DNA of 64,000 nucleotides from CAYQNU01 sp964419055 (GCA_964419055.1 CAYQNU010000012.1:54950-118949), one strand, 5' to 3'. Shown: positions 35,729-46,357, numbered from the stretch's first letter. The notes: generated from the letters alone by a model not told the origin. Made by a program: numbers and translations.

Positions 35729-35755
35729 TACTTTTGCGTTGAAGTTTGCTTCAAC
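35729..35755 (+). promoter_or_regulatory. -7 element and 5'-leader hairpin before the TPR lipoprotein gene
   Basis: TACTTTTG (35729-35736) is an exact -7. At the start of the predicted leader, GTTGAAG (35738-35744) and CTTCAAC (35749-35755) form a perfect seven-base hairpin with a TTTG loop; the ATG follows at 35795. The hairpin may stabilise the transcript. Confidence 0.5.
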
Positions 35756-35794
35756 AAATAAAATCAGTAGCCTTAAAGTCTGTAATCCAACAAA

Positions 35795-37000
35795 ATGAAC
35801 CTTTCCAACGCTTTTTTAATTCCCTTATTTTTAGTGTTTTTTTCAATCATATTGAGTTGTGATGACGAAAATGGTGTTGATGAAAGTATCAATAAAGAAG
35901 TCAAAACACTTCAGCTAACCGAGAAAATTTGTACCGATTTTGCATTAAAATTGCACGAATCATTTGTTAATAATGACACTACATTTTTAAACAGTTATAT
36001 AAATTGGGATGAAATTAAAAAACAATCTTTTACCTACAGTTCAGAAAATGATTCTATCCTGAATTCAATCATTTGGGATAAAATTAAAAACCAAATATTC
36101 TTTGGACGCGATTTTACCCAAGTATCTGCCATGGGAGGTTCTTTGCGTTTTGTTACCTATTACAAAGTGTCAGAAACAGAACATCATATTGTACTTAGAT
36201 CATTTTACCCTCCACAAAATATCAATTTTTATGATTTTACATTGGGAAATAAAGGTGAGTTTTTGGTGGTTAATGATATCTATTCATACGAAATGGCGTG
36301 TTCCCTCTATCAACTATTGGGTGAACAAATTGATGCATTGACCTCCTTATCCTCTAATAAAGAGGAGCTTATTACCAACTATGAAGATGTACAATCTAAG
36401 ATTAGCCAAGCGCGGAATTTTTCAATAGAAGGTCAATTAAGTCAAGCATATAAAACATTGATATCTGTTAATGAAAAATTCAAAACAACACAATACTATC
36501 AGAGTATTGAATTGGGACTCCTCTTTGGTTCATCTGAAGAATCCGTTCAAAATAATGCTATTGCAAAACGTATTGAAAAAATTGCCCTTAACGAACCAGG
36601 TAGGTGGTTGCTTTTGTTTTATCAATCAGGATTATTAAAAGATTATGAACAAGCCCGTTTATGCATTAAAAATTTGGAAGGTTATGCCGGTAATGATGAA
36701 ATGTTAACCTATTTGTTAGGGGTAACTTATTTTGAAGAGCAAAATTATCAAATGGCGCTCGACTTATTTAATACTGTTTTAGTAACCGAACAAGATTTTT
36801 ATATCATTCATTATGCTAAAATTACCTCACTAATTGAACTCAAAAAGTTTGATATGGCAGTTGATGCATTAAATCTATTGAGTACTATTTTTGACACCTC
36901 CAAAGTCAATTGGGATAAAGAATTTATGGCCTATCCCGAATTTTTAATGTCGGATGAGTTTGCCACTTTCTATACTTGGGAAGAAGCTGAAGAAGTGTAG
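35795..37000 (+). CDS. Predicted TPR lipoprotein of unknown function
   Basis: A 401-residue protein with a lipoprotein-type signal (hydrophobic stretch ending FFSIILSCDD, Cys near residue 22). The N-terminal domain (to about 180) is mixed alpha/beta, and the C-terminal half has tetratricopeptide-like helices (for example LLGVTYFEEQNYQMALDLFN). TPR lipoproteins often hold complexes at the cell envelope. Upstream of ruvA-sprA on the same strand but separated by about 100 bases, so co-transcription is uncertain. No function is recognised. Confidence 0.7.
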   Translation: MNLSNAFLIPLFLVFFSIILSCDDENGVDESINKEVKTLQLTEKICTDFALKLHESFVNNDTTFLNSYINWDEIKKQSFTYSSENDSILNSIIWDKIKNQIFFGRDFTQVSAMGGSLRFVTYYKVSETEHHIVLRSFYPPQNINFYDFTLGNKGEFLVVNDIYSYEMACSLYQLLGEQIDALTSLSSNKEELITNYEDVQSKISQARNFSIEGQLSQAYKTLISVNEKFKTTQYYQSIELGLLFGSSEESVQNNAIAKRIEKIALNEPGRWLLLFYQSGLLKDYEQARLCIKNLEGYAGNDEMLTYLLGVTYFEEQNYQMALDLFNTVLVTEQDFYIIHYAKITSLIELKKFDMAVDALNLLSTIFDTSKVNWDKEFMAYPEFLMSDEFATFYTWEEAEEV

Positions 37001-37100
37001 AGCTGACAATTTCTTTAAAAATATTTCAATCTTCTTCATTTTGTTTACGGTGTAAAGATTTTTTTTAACTTTACGCCCCTTAACAAAAATGCCTTTTTTC

Positions 37101-37685
37101 ATGATTACACACATTGATGGAATTTTAGAAGAAAAAAACCCGGCTTATGTCGTGGTTGATGTCAATGGTGTAGGATACATCCTTCATATATCGCTTAATA
37201 CATATAGTGCATTACCTGATAAAGGACGTGTTCGTCTTTTTTCTCATTTAGCCATTAAAGAGGATGCTCATACACTTTATGGATTTGCTACCAAAAGCGA
37301 ACGTGAAATGTATCGTCAACTCATTTCCGTTTCGGGTGTAGGACCTTCTACAGCACGTATGATATTGTCCTCAATGACTTCTGTGGAATGTGCCAATGCA
37401 ATAGTTTCGGGTAATGTTGCAGCTTTCAAAATGGTTAAAGGAATAGGAGCAAAATCGGCCGAAAGAATCATTATTGACCTAAAAGATAAAGTAAGCGGTG
37501 AAATTCTTTCTTTAGAAAATTTAACAACTTCAAACAATACTATTAAAAATGAAGCGTTAAGTGCTTTGGTTGTTTTAGGAATCGATAAGAAAAAAGCAGA
37601 AAAGATCATTGGAGACACACTTCAAAAACGTGGAGATGACATTACTGTTGAAGAACTTATAAAAATTGCACTTAAATCAATCTAA
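37101..37685 (+). CDS. ruvA: Holliday junction DNA helicase subunit RuvA
   Basis: A 194-residue DNA-binding subunit that tetramerises on Holliday junctions and works with RuvB in branch migration. Domain I (OB fold) has NPAYVVVDVNGVGY; the helix-hairpin-helix region has SVSGVGPSTARMIL and KMVKGIGAKSAERIIIDLKDK; domain III is C-terminal (LSALVVLGIDKKKAEK). The ATG at 37101 (MITHIDG) fits the family better than that at 37089. It lies 29 bases upstream of sprA, an adjacency seen in other Flavobacteriia. Confidence 0.95.
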   Translation: MITHIDGILEEKNPAYVVVDVNGVGYILHISLNTYSALPDKGRVRLFSHLAIKEDAHTLYGFATKSEREMYRQLISVSGVGPSTARMILSSMTSVECANAIVSGNVAAFKMVKGIGAKSAERIIIDLKDKVSGEILSLENLTTSNNTIKNEALSALVVLGIDKKKAEKIIGDTLQKRGDDITVEELIKIALKSI

Positions 37686-37714
37686 AAAAAACTAACTTTT
37701 ATACTACTATTATT

Positions 37715-40700
37715 TTGAGATTGAGGAATCTTTTATTCGGTATTATTTGTGTTGTCTTTGTAGGACTAATAAGTGCTACCCACCTCATAGCAGCTAAAAC
37801 CAACATTCCAGTACTTTACAAGAATATGGTAATGGCAAGCGATACGCCTGAATTACCCTACCCCATCACCCCAACCTACGATCCTTCTGCGCCCAGTTAC
37901 AATATTATGGATTTGCAGTTACCTTCAGGTGTAGAAACCAATGTTACATACGACCCGATATCAGGTAAATATATTTTCACTGCAAAATTAAATGGTATGG
38001 ATTATTTGCCTCCGAGTGCTATGACGCTGGAGCAATACATGATGTACCAAAATAAGCAATCTACCAAAAACTATTATCAGGAAAAGTTAGATGAACAAGT
38101 AAATAAAGGACGTGATGAGGCTGTAGCCACTCCCGAAGGATTTGATTTAGCTGCCATAAAGATTAAAACTCCTATTGATTTGCCCATTGAAATCAGGACT
38201 CAAGGTTCTGCTGAGTTAAAATTTGGTATTAATGTTTCACGCACGGACAACCCAGTTTTACCTGAAAGACAAAGACGTATTACCACTTTTGATTTCAATC
38301 AACAAATTCAAATAGGTTTGACTGGTAAAATTGGAGATTTAATGAACCTTGGCTTCAACTACAATACAGAAGCTACATTTGACTTTGAAAATAAACTTAA
38401 ATTGAATTATTCAGGTAAAGAAGATGATATTCTCCAATTACTTGAAGCAGGTAACGTAAGTATGCCACTCAACAGTTCTTTGATTCAAGGTAGTCAAAGT
38501 TTATTTGGTATTAAATCTCAATTACGTTTTGGAAGATTAACCGTGACCACCGTTCTTTCACAAGATAGAGGACAAAAGAAAGAAATAGAAGTAGCAGGAG
38601 GTGCTCAAATTCAAGAATATAATTTGAATGTCGACAATTATGAAGAAAATAGGCACTTCTTTGTCAATTATTACTTCAGAGATAATTACGATCGTGCAAT
38701 GGCTACCTTGCCTATCCCCTCTTCCAAAGTGCAAATTCAACGTATGGAAGTATGGATTACCAATCGTACCAACAATTTTAACGAAACACGAAATATAATT
38801 GCTTTTACAGATTTAGGTGAATCGAAATCTACCAATATGGAAAATGTCGGTTTTGCACAAGTTGGTGCTCCCGAAATACCCGATAACGAGCACAATGCAC
38901 TATACAATACACTTGGTTCAAACACCTCCATTAGAAATTATGTAAATGCTGCCAACGTACTTACAGGTCAATACGGGATGGTTCAAAGTGTTGATTACGA
39001 AAAACTAGAAAACGCTCGTTTGCTTTCGGTTAATGAATATTCCTACAACAGTGTTCTTGGTTTCATTTCACTTAATCAATCGTTGAATAATGACGAAGTG
39101 TTGGCTGTTGCCTATCAATATACTTACAATGGAGAAACGTATCAAGTAGGTGAATTCAGTACAGATGGTGTGGCAGGTCAAAATGCTTTGTACCTAAAAA
39201 TGCTTAAATCAACGGTTCGAAATCCATTAAAAAAATTGTGGGATTTGATGATGAAAAACGTTTATTCGTTGGGTGCCTATCAAATAGATCAAACCAATTT
39301 TAAATTAGACGTTTGGTACAACAATCCTTCTTCAGGGATTGACATTAACTACATACCCAAACCAGGTGTAGATGACAAATTGTTGATTCAACTGTTGGGT
39401 CTGGATCGTTTGAATATGCAACAAGCTCTTTATGCTGATGGTGTATTTGACTTTATTCCTATCAATGCCACCAGTGGACGAATAGCTGAAGTGGGAACCA
39501 TCAATCCTAAAAACGGAAGATTATATTTTAATACCATCGAGCCTTTTGGACAAACATTAGATGATAAATTGCAACAAGTTGGACTTCCTGCTAACGTTAG
39601 AAATACAGTAGTTTTTAAACAACTGTATGATAGTACCAAAATTGCTGCCCAACAAATACCCGAATTAAATCGATTCAGAATAAAAGGTTCTTATCAGTCA
39701 TCGGTTAGTAGTGAAATTGCATTGAATGCTATGAATATTCCTCAAGGAAGTGTTCAAGTTACGGCTGGAGGAAGATTGCTTACAGAAGGAACCGATTATA
39801 CCGTAGATTACAACCTTGGAAGGGTAAAAATATTGAATGATGGTATATTGAGTTCTGGAGCACCTATCAAAATTGCCATGGAAAGCAACTCTCTATTTTC
39901 CATTCAAACCAAATCATTAATTGGAACTAACCTTGATTACCGCATCAGTAAAGACGCTCAAATTGGCGGAACCATTATGCGTTTGGGAGAACGACCATTA
40001 ACTCAAAAGGTAAATATCGGAAACGAACCAGTTTCTAATGTCATGATTGGCTTAAATGGTAGCTTTAAAAAAGAATTGCCTTTTTTAACAAAAATGGTAG
40101 ATTTAATACCAGGAATAGATACTAAAGAAAAATCTTTTGTTAATTTTTCTGGTGAGGTTGCTGCTTTATTGCCTGGACATAACAAGGTGATTGGGGATAA
40201 CGGTAATGCATTTATTGATGATTTTGAGGGAAGTCAATCGGCTATTGATATTAGAGCCTTTAATACTTGGGTAATGGCCTCAGTACCTCAAGGACAACCG
40301 GACCTTTTTCCAGAAGGAGCCTTATACGACAATTTAGATAATGGTAAAAAAAGATCGAAAATAGCTTGGTACGTTATTGACCCATTATTCCATAACGACA
40401 ATAATTTAACACCTGGTTATATTAAGGGAAGTGCTCAGCAAACCAACAACTTAATGCGTCAAGTATTAGTAAGAGAGGTTTTTCCAAATAGAGAACTCCC
40501 AACAGGTTCATTAAACAACATTCCTGTATTGGATTTGGCCTATTATCCAGCCGAAAGAGGTCCTTACAATTATGATACACAAAACGTTAACTTTGCTGAT
40601 GGTAAATTCACTGACCCACAAAACAGATGGGCAGGTATCATGAGACCGTTGACCACCAACGATTTTGAAATGGCCAATATTGAGTACATTCAATTTTGGA

Positions 40701-43700
40701 TGATGGATCCATTTGCAAACAGCGACCCTTCGTTTCCCAATGTTGACGCTACTAATACTACAGGTGGAGAATTGTATTTCAACCTTGGAAATGTATCAGA
40801 AGATATTTTGAGAGATGGAAGAAAATCATTTGAAAACGGAATACCGGCTAATGGAGTATTTGATGCACAAACAATAGCTACATCATCTTGGGGTTGGATA
40901 CCAACCACTCAGGTAATTGTACCTGCATTTGACAATGATGTAACTACTCGTTTAAATCAAGATGTTGGATTGGATGGTTTGAGAAGTGATGTCGAAGCTA
41001 CTTATTTTGCCAATTTTGTAAATGCACTCAACGTTGATCCAGTTGTAAAAGCTAAGATTTTGGAAGATGCGTCAGCAGATAATTATCATTATTTTAGAGG
41101 AGATGATTATGATGCCATCCAGAATACTATATTAGATCGTTACAAAGATTACAATAATCCCGAAGGCAATTCACCTACTTCAGAATTTAGTGCTACATTG
41201 AACGGTGAAGGATACCCCACAAGTGCCACTACTCAACCTAATTTAGAGGATATCAATGCTGATAATAACCTAAATGAATCGGAAGCCTATTTTCAATATA
41301 AAATAGATATGAAACCACAAAATATGATTGTGGGACAAAATTATATTGTAGACAAAATTTTAGGTCAAGATGATAGAAGCGGTAAACAAGTTTATTGGTA
41401 TCAATTCAGAATACCTATTCGTGAGTTTACTTCTAGAGTTAATGGTATTCAAGATTTTAGATCCATTCGTTTCATTAGAATGTTTATGAAAGGATGGTCA
41501 CAAGAAGTTGTTTTGCGATTTGCTCGTTTAGAACTGTTGAGAGGTGAATGGAGAGCCTATAACGGTAGTTTGTTGACCAATGGTGAATATGTTCAAGGTG
41601 AAGAAGCCAACACTTCTTTTAACGTAGGAGCTGTGAATATTGAGGATAATGGTAAACGTGTTCCAATCAATTATGTAGTGCCTGATAAAGCCATACGTGA
41701 AATCAACTTTCAAACAGCCAACCTGGCTCAACGAAATGAGCAATCCATTGTGTTGGATGTCTGTGGACTCAAAGATGGAGATGCTCGTGCAGCTTTTAGA
41801 AATGTAAACTTTGACGTGAGGAATTATAACAAAATTGAAATGTTTGTTCACGCAGAAAGTAAATTAAATGATATACTTCCTCAAGATGGTGAAGTGACTG
41901 TATTTGTTAGATTAGGAACCGATTTTAACAATAACTACTATGAATATGAAATGCCCGTTAAATTTAGCCAATGGGGAGTGAATACTTCTTCATCTATTTG
42001 GCCAACTGAAAATGAAATGGTTATTGATCTTCAAGCATTAAGAGAAGTAAAATCATTGAGAAATAGAATAGGATTTAGTATTTTCGAACGTTTTACAGTA
42101 CAAGACAGCACAGTAACTAATGGTGTTAGTAATGGAAATAAGAACATGACGGTAGTAGGTAATCCTAATTTACAATCGCTAAAAACCATAATGATTGGAG
42201 TTAGAAATCCTAAAAAGGATGATCCGAGTAATCAATGGCAACCCGATAATGGTGAAGACCAATGTGTTCAGATTTGGGTAAATGAGCTTAGAATGTCTGA
42301 TTTTAATAACCGTCCAGGTTGGGCTACTATTGGCCGTATGACCACTCAATTAGCCGATTTTGCCGATGTTTCTTTGGCAGGTAATTATTCTTCACCAGGT
42401 TGGGGAAGTATTGAAAAAAGCGTTAGTGAACGTCAACAGGATCATATCTATGGATTTGATGCCAGTACAACCATACGTTTAGAAAAATTCTTTGGCCCTA
42501 GAATAGGTTTAAAAGCGCCTATGTATTTAGGGTATACACGAAATGTAATTAAACCGTTGTATGACCCACTCAATCCTGATTTGATTTTGGAACAAGCTCC
42601 AGGAGTAGAAAATGAAGAATGGAGAGAATATTTCCTAAATTCTATTAATATGACCGAACGTAAAGCCATTAACTTTACCAACGTTTCATTATCCCCTACC
42701 AAAAAAGACGGAACAAAAGCTAAACCTCATTTTTACAATATTTCCAATTTTGCACTGAACTTCTCATACAATGAATTGGCGAAAAAAGATGTAAATACGC
42801 GCTATAATGATACTCGTAATTATTTACTAGGATTTAACTATGGTTTTTCAAAAACACCAAAAGCATTTGAACCCTTTAAAAACATTAAGTATATTAAAAG
42901 TTCAAAGTGGCTAAAACCTATAAAGGAATTTAATTTGTTTTTCGCACCAAAACAAGTTGGTTTTAACTCTGTTATTACAAGAAATTACAGCCAATTTGCT
43001 ACACGTTACAATTTCCCTGGTGGAGAGAATTTGGAATTCCCTCAATTCAATAAAATATTCAATTGGGATAGGAATTACACCTTAAAATACGATTTGACTA
43101 AAAACCTAGGATTTGATTTTCAAGCAAAAAACCGTGCTTTTATTGACGAACCTTTCGGTAGAGTGGATTATGGTGCATTTGGCTATGAATCGGCTTCAGC
43201 AAGAGATTCTGTAAACAATAGTATTTCAAGTTTTGGTAAAACCATGAATTATGGTCACACCATTGGTGCCAATTACAAATGGCCATTGGCTAGTTTTCCT
43301 CTAACAGATTGGATTTCGTTAACTACAAGATACAATGCAAGTTTTGATTGGACTCGACAACCCTTATTATTGCCAGAAAATACAGTGGGTAACATGATTC
43401 AAAACTCACGAGAAGTTTCTTGGAATGGTCGATTAACCATGAAAACACTTTATTCCAAATCAAAATACTTGAAAAAAGTATACGATAAATACAACTCTCC
43501 TTCTGGTAAAGTAAATTCAATGACCAATGCAAAAACAGATGGTAAGAATCCTCCCTCTAAAAAAGATGAACCTGCTGATACAACGGGCAAAAAGAAAGGT
43601 AAAGAAGATAACCCTAATAAGTTTAATTTATTTGAGCAAATCGTAAGGGTAGCTATGTCCTTAGACAATGTTACGTTAACCTACTCTACCACTGATGGAA

Positions 43701-45055
43701 CTATGCTTCCTGGATACAGACCCAATACTGAAATCTTTGGTTTATCCGGCAATCCTATGGCAAGTCCTTGGGAATTTGTGACAGGAGGAAATCAAGAAGT
43801 GGATATCTTTGGAAGACAAAATGATGCCATCTTTGCTGCTCAAGCTTATACCAACGGTTGGCTCATACCGGGTGACAGTTTAAACAATATTGTTTCTCAA
43901 TATATGGTTAATCATATGGAGAAATTCAATGGTAAAGCCACCATGAAACCATTTACCGGATTCAAAATAGACTTAAACGCAGATTATAGCTTCTCTCAAA
44001 ACACCAACCGTATTTTGGGATATGATAATTTGGATGAAATATTTGAACTGCGTAATCCTCAATTTACGGGTATGTATAGCCGAACCATTATTACCTGGCC
44101 TTCTGCTTTTGACAGAGATAGAGGTGATACAAATGCATTAACCAATGCTACGTTTACCAATATGTTAAACATCAGAGATGAAGTATCTCAATTCATTGGT
44201 CAGCAAAGAGGGGCCTCATCACTCGATCCCAATTTAGTAAATGTGGAACAAGGCTATGCAAATGGATTTGGAAGCACACATCAAGATGTATTGATTGGTT
44301 CGTTTATAGCGGCATATACCGGTTCTGATGTTAATGAGAAATCAGTAAATCCATTACGAAAATTACCTTTACCAAACTGGCGAATAACGTATGATGGATT
44401 TACTAAAATTCCTTATCTAAAGAAATTTACAGAGAAATTCCTTAAAAATTTATCTTTCAGCCACGGCTATCGTTCAACACTTAACGTAGCAGGATTTACT
44501 ACCAATCTTGACTTTGTTCAAGGAGGTAATGTAACCGATTTGAATGGAAATATTTTGAGCCAAAAACAAATCTTAATGGTTTCAATAATGGAACAATTTC
44601 AACCGTTGCTAGGTGTTGACCTTACACTGAAAAATGATTTAATGGCTAAATTCGAATTCAAGAAAGATCGAAACATCACTTTAGGTTTGGCTAACAATCA
44701 AATAACCGAAATAAAAGGAACTGAGTTTGTTTTAGGAACGGGTTACAAATTCAAAAAATTGCAATTACCAATTAAGTTTGATGGTAAAAAAATTGCTGCC
44801 AGTGATTTGGATATTAGATTGGACGTAAATATTAGAGATAATAAAACCATAATTAGAAAAATAGTAGAAGAACAAAATCAACCTACTGCAGGTCAACGAA
44901 TTGTAAGAATCAACTTCACAGCCAATTATCAACTTTCTAAAAACTTGATGGTACGTTTGTATTTTGATCGAATCGTAAACAAACCTTTCATTTCAACGGC
45001 CTTCCCTACTGCCAACACACAAGCAGGTTTAGCTATACGATTTACGCTTAATTAA
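37715..45055 (+). CDS. sprA: Cell-surface protein SprA, the T9SS outer-membrane translocon
   Basis: A 2446-residue protein of the SprA/Sov family, which forms the giant 36-strand outer-membrane barrel through which T9SS cargo passes. Visible family marks include the N-terminal PYPITPTYDPSAPSYN and TFDFNQQIQIGLTGKIGD blocks, a repeat of that block with ELKFGINV, FIDDFEGSQSAIDIR, YPAERGPYNYD, NRWAGIMRPL, WVNELRMSDF and GWATIGR. Length is normal for the family. No ATG gives a signal peptide, so the TTG at 37715 is the probable start (signal about residues 1-27). It follows ruvA at 29 bases and is likely read with it. Essential to secretion of the sorting-domain proteins elsewhere in the window. 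Confidence 0.97.
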   Translation: MRLRNLLFGIICVVFVGLISATHLIAAKTNIPVLYKNMVMASDTPELPYPITPTYDPSAPSYNIMDLQLPSGVETNVTYDPISGKYIFTAKLNGMDYLPPSAMTLEQYMMYQNKQSTKNYYQEKLDEQVNKGRDEAVATPEGFDLAAIKIKTPIDLPIEIRTQGSAELKFGINVSRTDNPVLPERQRRITTFDFNQQIQIGLTGKIGDLMNLGFNYNTEATFDFENKLKLNYSGKEDDILQLLEAGNVSMPLNSSLIQGSQSLFGIKSQLRFGRLTVTTVLSQDRGQKKEIEVAGGAQIQEYNLNVDNYEENRHFFVNYYFRDNYDRAMATLPIPSSKVQIQRMEVWITNRTNNFNETRNIIAFTDLGESKSTNMENVGFAQVGAPEIPDNEHNALYNTLGSNTSIRNYVNAANVLTGQYGMVQSVDYEKLENARLLSVNEYSYNSVLGFISLNQSLNNDEVLAVAYQYTYNGETYQVGEFSTDGVAGQNALYLKMLKSTVRNPLKKLWDLMMKNVYSLGAYQIDQTNFKLDVWYNNPSSGIDINYIPKPGVDDKLLIQLLGLDRLNMQQALYADGVFDFIPINATSGRIAEVGTINPKNGRLYFNTIEPFGQTLDDKLQQVGLPANVRNTVVFKQLYDSTKIAAQQIPELNRFRIKGSYQSSVSSEIALNAMNIPQGSVQVTAGGRLLTEGTDYTVDYNLGRVKILNDGILSSGAPIKIAMESNSLFSIQTKSLIGTNLDYRISKDAQIGGTIMRLGERPLTQKVNIGNEPVSNVMIGLNGSFKKELPFLTKMVDLIPGIDTKEKSFVNFSGEVAALLPGHNKVIGDNGNAFIDDFEGSQSAIDIRAFNTWVMASVPQGQPDLFPEGALYDNLDNGKKRSKIAWYVIDPLFHNDNNLTPGYIKGSAQQTNNLMRQVLVREVFPNRELPTGSLNNIPVLDLAYYPAERGPYNYDTQNVNFADGKFTDPQNRWAGIMRPLTTNDFEMANIEYIQFWMMDPFANSDPSFPNVDATNTTGGELYFNLGNVSEDILRDGRKSFENGIPANGVFDAQTIATSSWGWIPTTQVIVPAFDNDVTTRLNQDVGLDGLRSDVEATYFANFVNALNVDPVVKAKILEDASADNYHYFRGDDYDAIQNTILDRYKDYNNPEGNSPTSEFSATLNGEGYPTSATTQPNLEDINADNNLNESEAYFQYKIDMKPQNMIVGQNYIVDKILGQDDRSGKQVYWYQFRIPIREFTSRVNGIQDFRSIRFIRMFMKGWSQEVVLRFARLELLRGEWRAYNGSLLTNGEYVQGEEANTSFNVGAVNIEDNGKRVPINYVVPDKAIREINFQTANLAQRNEQSIVLDVCGLKDGDARAAFRNVNFDVRNYNKIEMFVHAESKLNDILPQDGEVTVFVRLGTDFNNNYYEYEMPVKFSQWGVNTSSSIWPTENEMVIDLQALREVKSLRNRIGFSIFERFTVQDSTVTNGVSNGNKNMTVVGNPNLQSLKTIMIGVRNPKKDDPSNQWQPDNGEDQCVQIWVNELRMSDFNNRPGWATIGRMTTQLADFADVSLAGNYSSPGWGSIEKSVSERQQDHIYGFDASTTIRLEKFFGPRIGLKAPMYLGYTRNVIKPLYDPLNPDLILEQAPGVENEEWREYFLNSINMTERKAINFTNVSLSPTKKDGTKAKPHFYNISNFALNFSYNELAKKDVNTRYNDTRNYLLGFNYGFSKTPKAFEPFKNIKYIKSSKWLKPIKEFNLFFAPKQVGFNSVITRNYSQFATRYNFPGGENLEFPQFNKIFNWDRNYTLKYDLTKNLGFDFQAKNRAFIDEPFGRVDYGAFGYESASARDSVNNSISSFGKTMNYGHTIGANYKWPLASFPLTDWISLTTRYNASFDWTRQPLLLPENTVGNMIQNSREVSWNGRLTMKTLYSKSKYLKKVYDKYNSPSGKVNSMTNAKTDGKNPPSKKDEPADTTGKKKGKEDNPNKFNLFEQIVRVAMSLDNVTLTYSTTDGTMLPGYRPNTEIFGLSGNPMASPWEFVTGGNQEVDIFGRQNDAIFAAQAYTNGWLIPGDSLNNIVSQYMVNHMEKFNGKATMKPFTGFKIDLNADYSFSQNTNRILGYDNLDEIFELRNPQFTGMYSRTIITWPSAFDRDRGDTNALTNATFTNMLNIRDEVSQFIGQQRGASSLDPNLVNVEQGYANGFGSTHQDVLIGSFIAAYTGSDVNEKSVNPLRKLPLPNWRITYDGFTKIPYLKKFTEKFLKNLSFSHGYRSTLNVAGFTTNLDFVQGGNVTDLNGNILSQKQILMVSIMEQFQPLLGVDLTLKNDLMAKFEFKKDRNITLGLANNQITEIKGTEFVLGTGYKFKKLQLPIKFDGKKIAASDLDIRLDVNIRDNKTIIRKIVEEQNQPTAGQRIVRINFTANYQLSKNLMVRLYFDRIVNKPFISTAFPTANTQAGLAIRFTLN

Positions 45056-45090
45056 TGGCATCTAATTACCGTGAATTAATTCTATTCTAA

Positions 45091-45993
45091 ATGAAAACGT
45101 TTCTCATTATGATGGCTTCTTGCTCGGTGTTACTATTCTCAAATGCTTCCGTTTCAAAAAAATTAAGTTCGAACAAAAAACAAAAGAAAAACATTGAAAT
45201 AAAAAGCAGTACCGTACTTTCTGAAGAACTAAAAGAAACGTCAGGTCTAATTTACTTTGATGATTACTTATATACTCACAATGATAATAGTGATATTCAT
45301 TTGTATAAAATAGAACCTAAAACAGGGACAATTGTGCAACGAATACCGCTAACTTCTACCAAGAATTATGATTGGGAAGCCATTACCCAAGATGAAGTCT
45401 ATTTTTACATTGGAGACTTTGGAAACAATGGAACAGGAACACGTTCGAACTTAACCATTTACAAAATTTTAAAAAAATCACTGGCTTATGTTCCTGAAAT
45501 AGAAATGATTACTTTTGATTATGAAGGTAGAAAACCGCAAAAAACTCAAAAATCAAATGGTACCAATTACGATTGTGAAGGTTTTATAGCACTTGGAGAT
45601 AGTTTATTTCTTTTTACAAAAGAATGGCAAGCAGAGCAAAGTACCTTATATACATTGCCAAAAAAATCAGGAAATTATCTGGCAAAAAAACGACACACCT
45701 ATCCAGTTAAAGGTTTGATTACAGATGCTACCTACCATAAAAAATTGGATAAAGTCATTCTAACAGGATATAGTTCTACATTACAACCCTTTTTATACAC
45801 CATTCTAAACTTTTCCAACATAAATCCTTCATTTCATCGCACCAACCGCTACAAACTAGGGCTTCCTTTTCATCAAATTGAAGGAATCACCTTTGCACCC
45901 AATAATCTAATCTATTGCTCGAATGAACAGTTTAAGAGGAAATTAATTACCAATGTACCTCAAATGATTCATACGATGATTTTAAATGATTAG
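45091..45993 (+). CDS. Exported protein of unknown function, propeller-like
   Basis: A 300-residue protein with a signal peptide (about residues 1-21) followed by a Lys/Ser-rich linker and a beta-rich body, with LKETSGLIYFDDYLYTHND, DWEAITQDEVYFYIGDFGNN and a glutamate-containing DCEGFIALGDSLFLFTKEW. The pattern suggests a six-bladed propeller akin to NHL/esterase-like domains. No catalytic motif identified. It lies 35 bases downstream of sprA, so it may be read with it. Confidence 0.65.
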   Translation: MKTFLIMMASCSVLLFSNASVSKKLSSNKKQKKNIEIKSSTVLSEELKETSGLIYFDDYLYTHNDNSDIHLYKIEPKTGTIVQRIPLTSTKNYDWEAITQDEVYFYIGDFGNNGTGTRSNLTIYKILKKSLAYVPEIEMITFDYEGRKPQKTQKSNGTNYDCEGFIALGDSLFLFTKEWQAEQSTLYTLPKKSGNYLAKKRHTYPVKGLITDATYHKKLDKVILTGYSSTLQPFLYTILNFSNINPSFHRTNRYKLGLPFHQIEGITFAPNNLIYCSNEQFKRKLITNVPQMIHTMILND

Positions 45994-46000
45994 GCAAAAA

Positions 46001-46026
46001 AAATATCGGGACATTTCCCGATATTT
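46001..46026. terminator. Terminator hairpin after the sprA-downstream gene
   Basis: AAATATCGGGA (46001-46011) pairs with TCCCGATATTT (46016-46026) around CATT. The T tract is short on the plus strand but long on the minus strand (A run 45996-46003). Confidence 0.65.
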
Positions 46027-46068
46027 CTGATATAAAAAGTTACTGTATTACCTTGTATTCCACAAATT

Positions 46069-46356
46069 ATTATGAATACTGTTTTCAATTTCTCATATTA
46101 CCACATAGCTAACATAGGCACAAAGAATTTGGAACTTAAAAGCTTAATATAGAAGCTTCGCTTTTTCACATAGGCAGCAATAAAAACGAAGTTTTTCTAT
46201 GTTTAAGCTTTTGTAAATTAACCTTATCTATGTTCCTATGTGGTTAAAGAAAAATCTAAGTAGATTTCCATTTGAAAAACCAACTATTTTAAAATGCTCG
46301 TCTGCCTAAAGAACGTGTTTCAAGTAAAATGCGAAACATTTGAGGAATTCAAAACA
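46069..46356 (+). repeat. Dispersed intergenic repeat, copy B
   Basis: Matches copy A (13371-13661) along its whole length, same orientation. It keeps the long hairpin: outer arms TACCACATAGCTAACATAGG (46099-46118) and CTATGTTCCTATGTGGTTAA (46228-46247), with paired inner arms AAAAGCTTAATATAGAAGC and its complement to the right. The unpaired right part is also shared. Like copy A it fills a gap between convergent genes, and its end abuts the stop of the lipoprotein gene at 46358. No open frame of note. Confidence 0.75.
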
Positions 46357-46357
46357 G

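Noticed and set aside
38558..43668. Antisense open frames across sprA
   Set aside because: They are short, low in recognisable sequence and lie opposite a strongly conserved gene, so they are shadows of its codon pattern.
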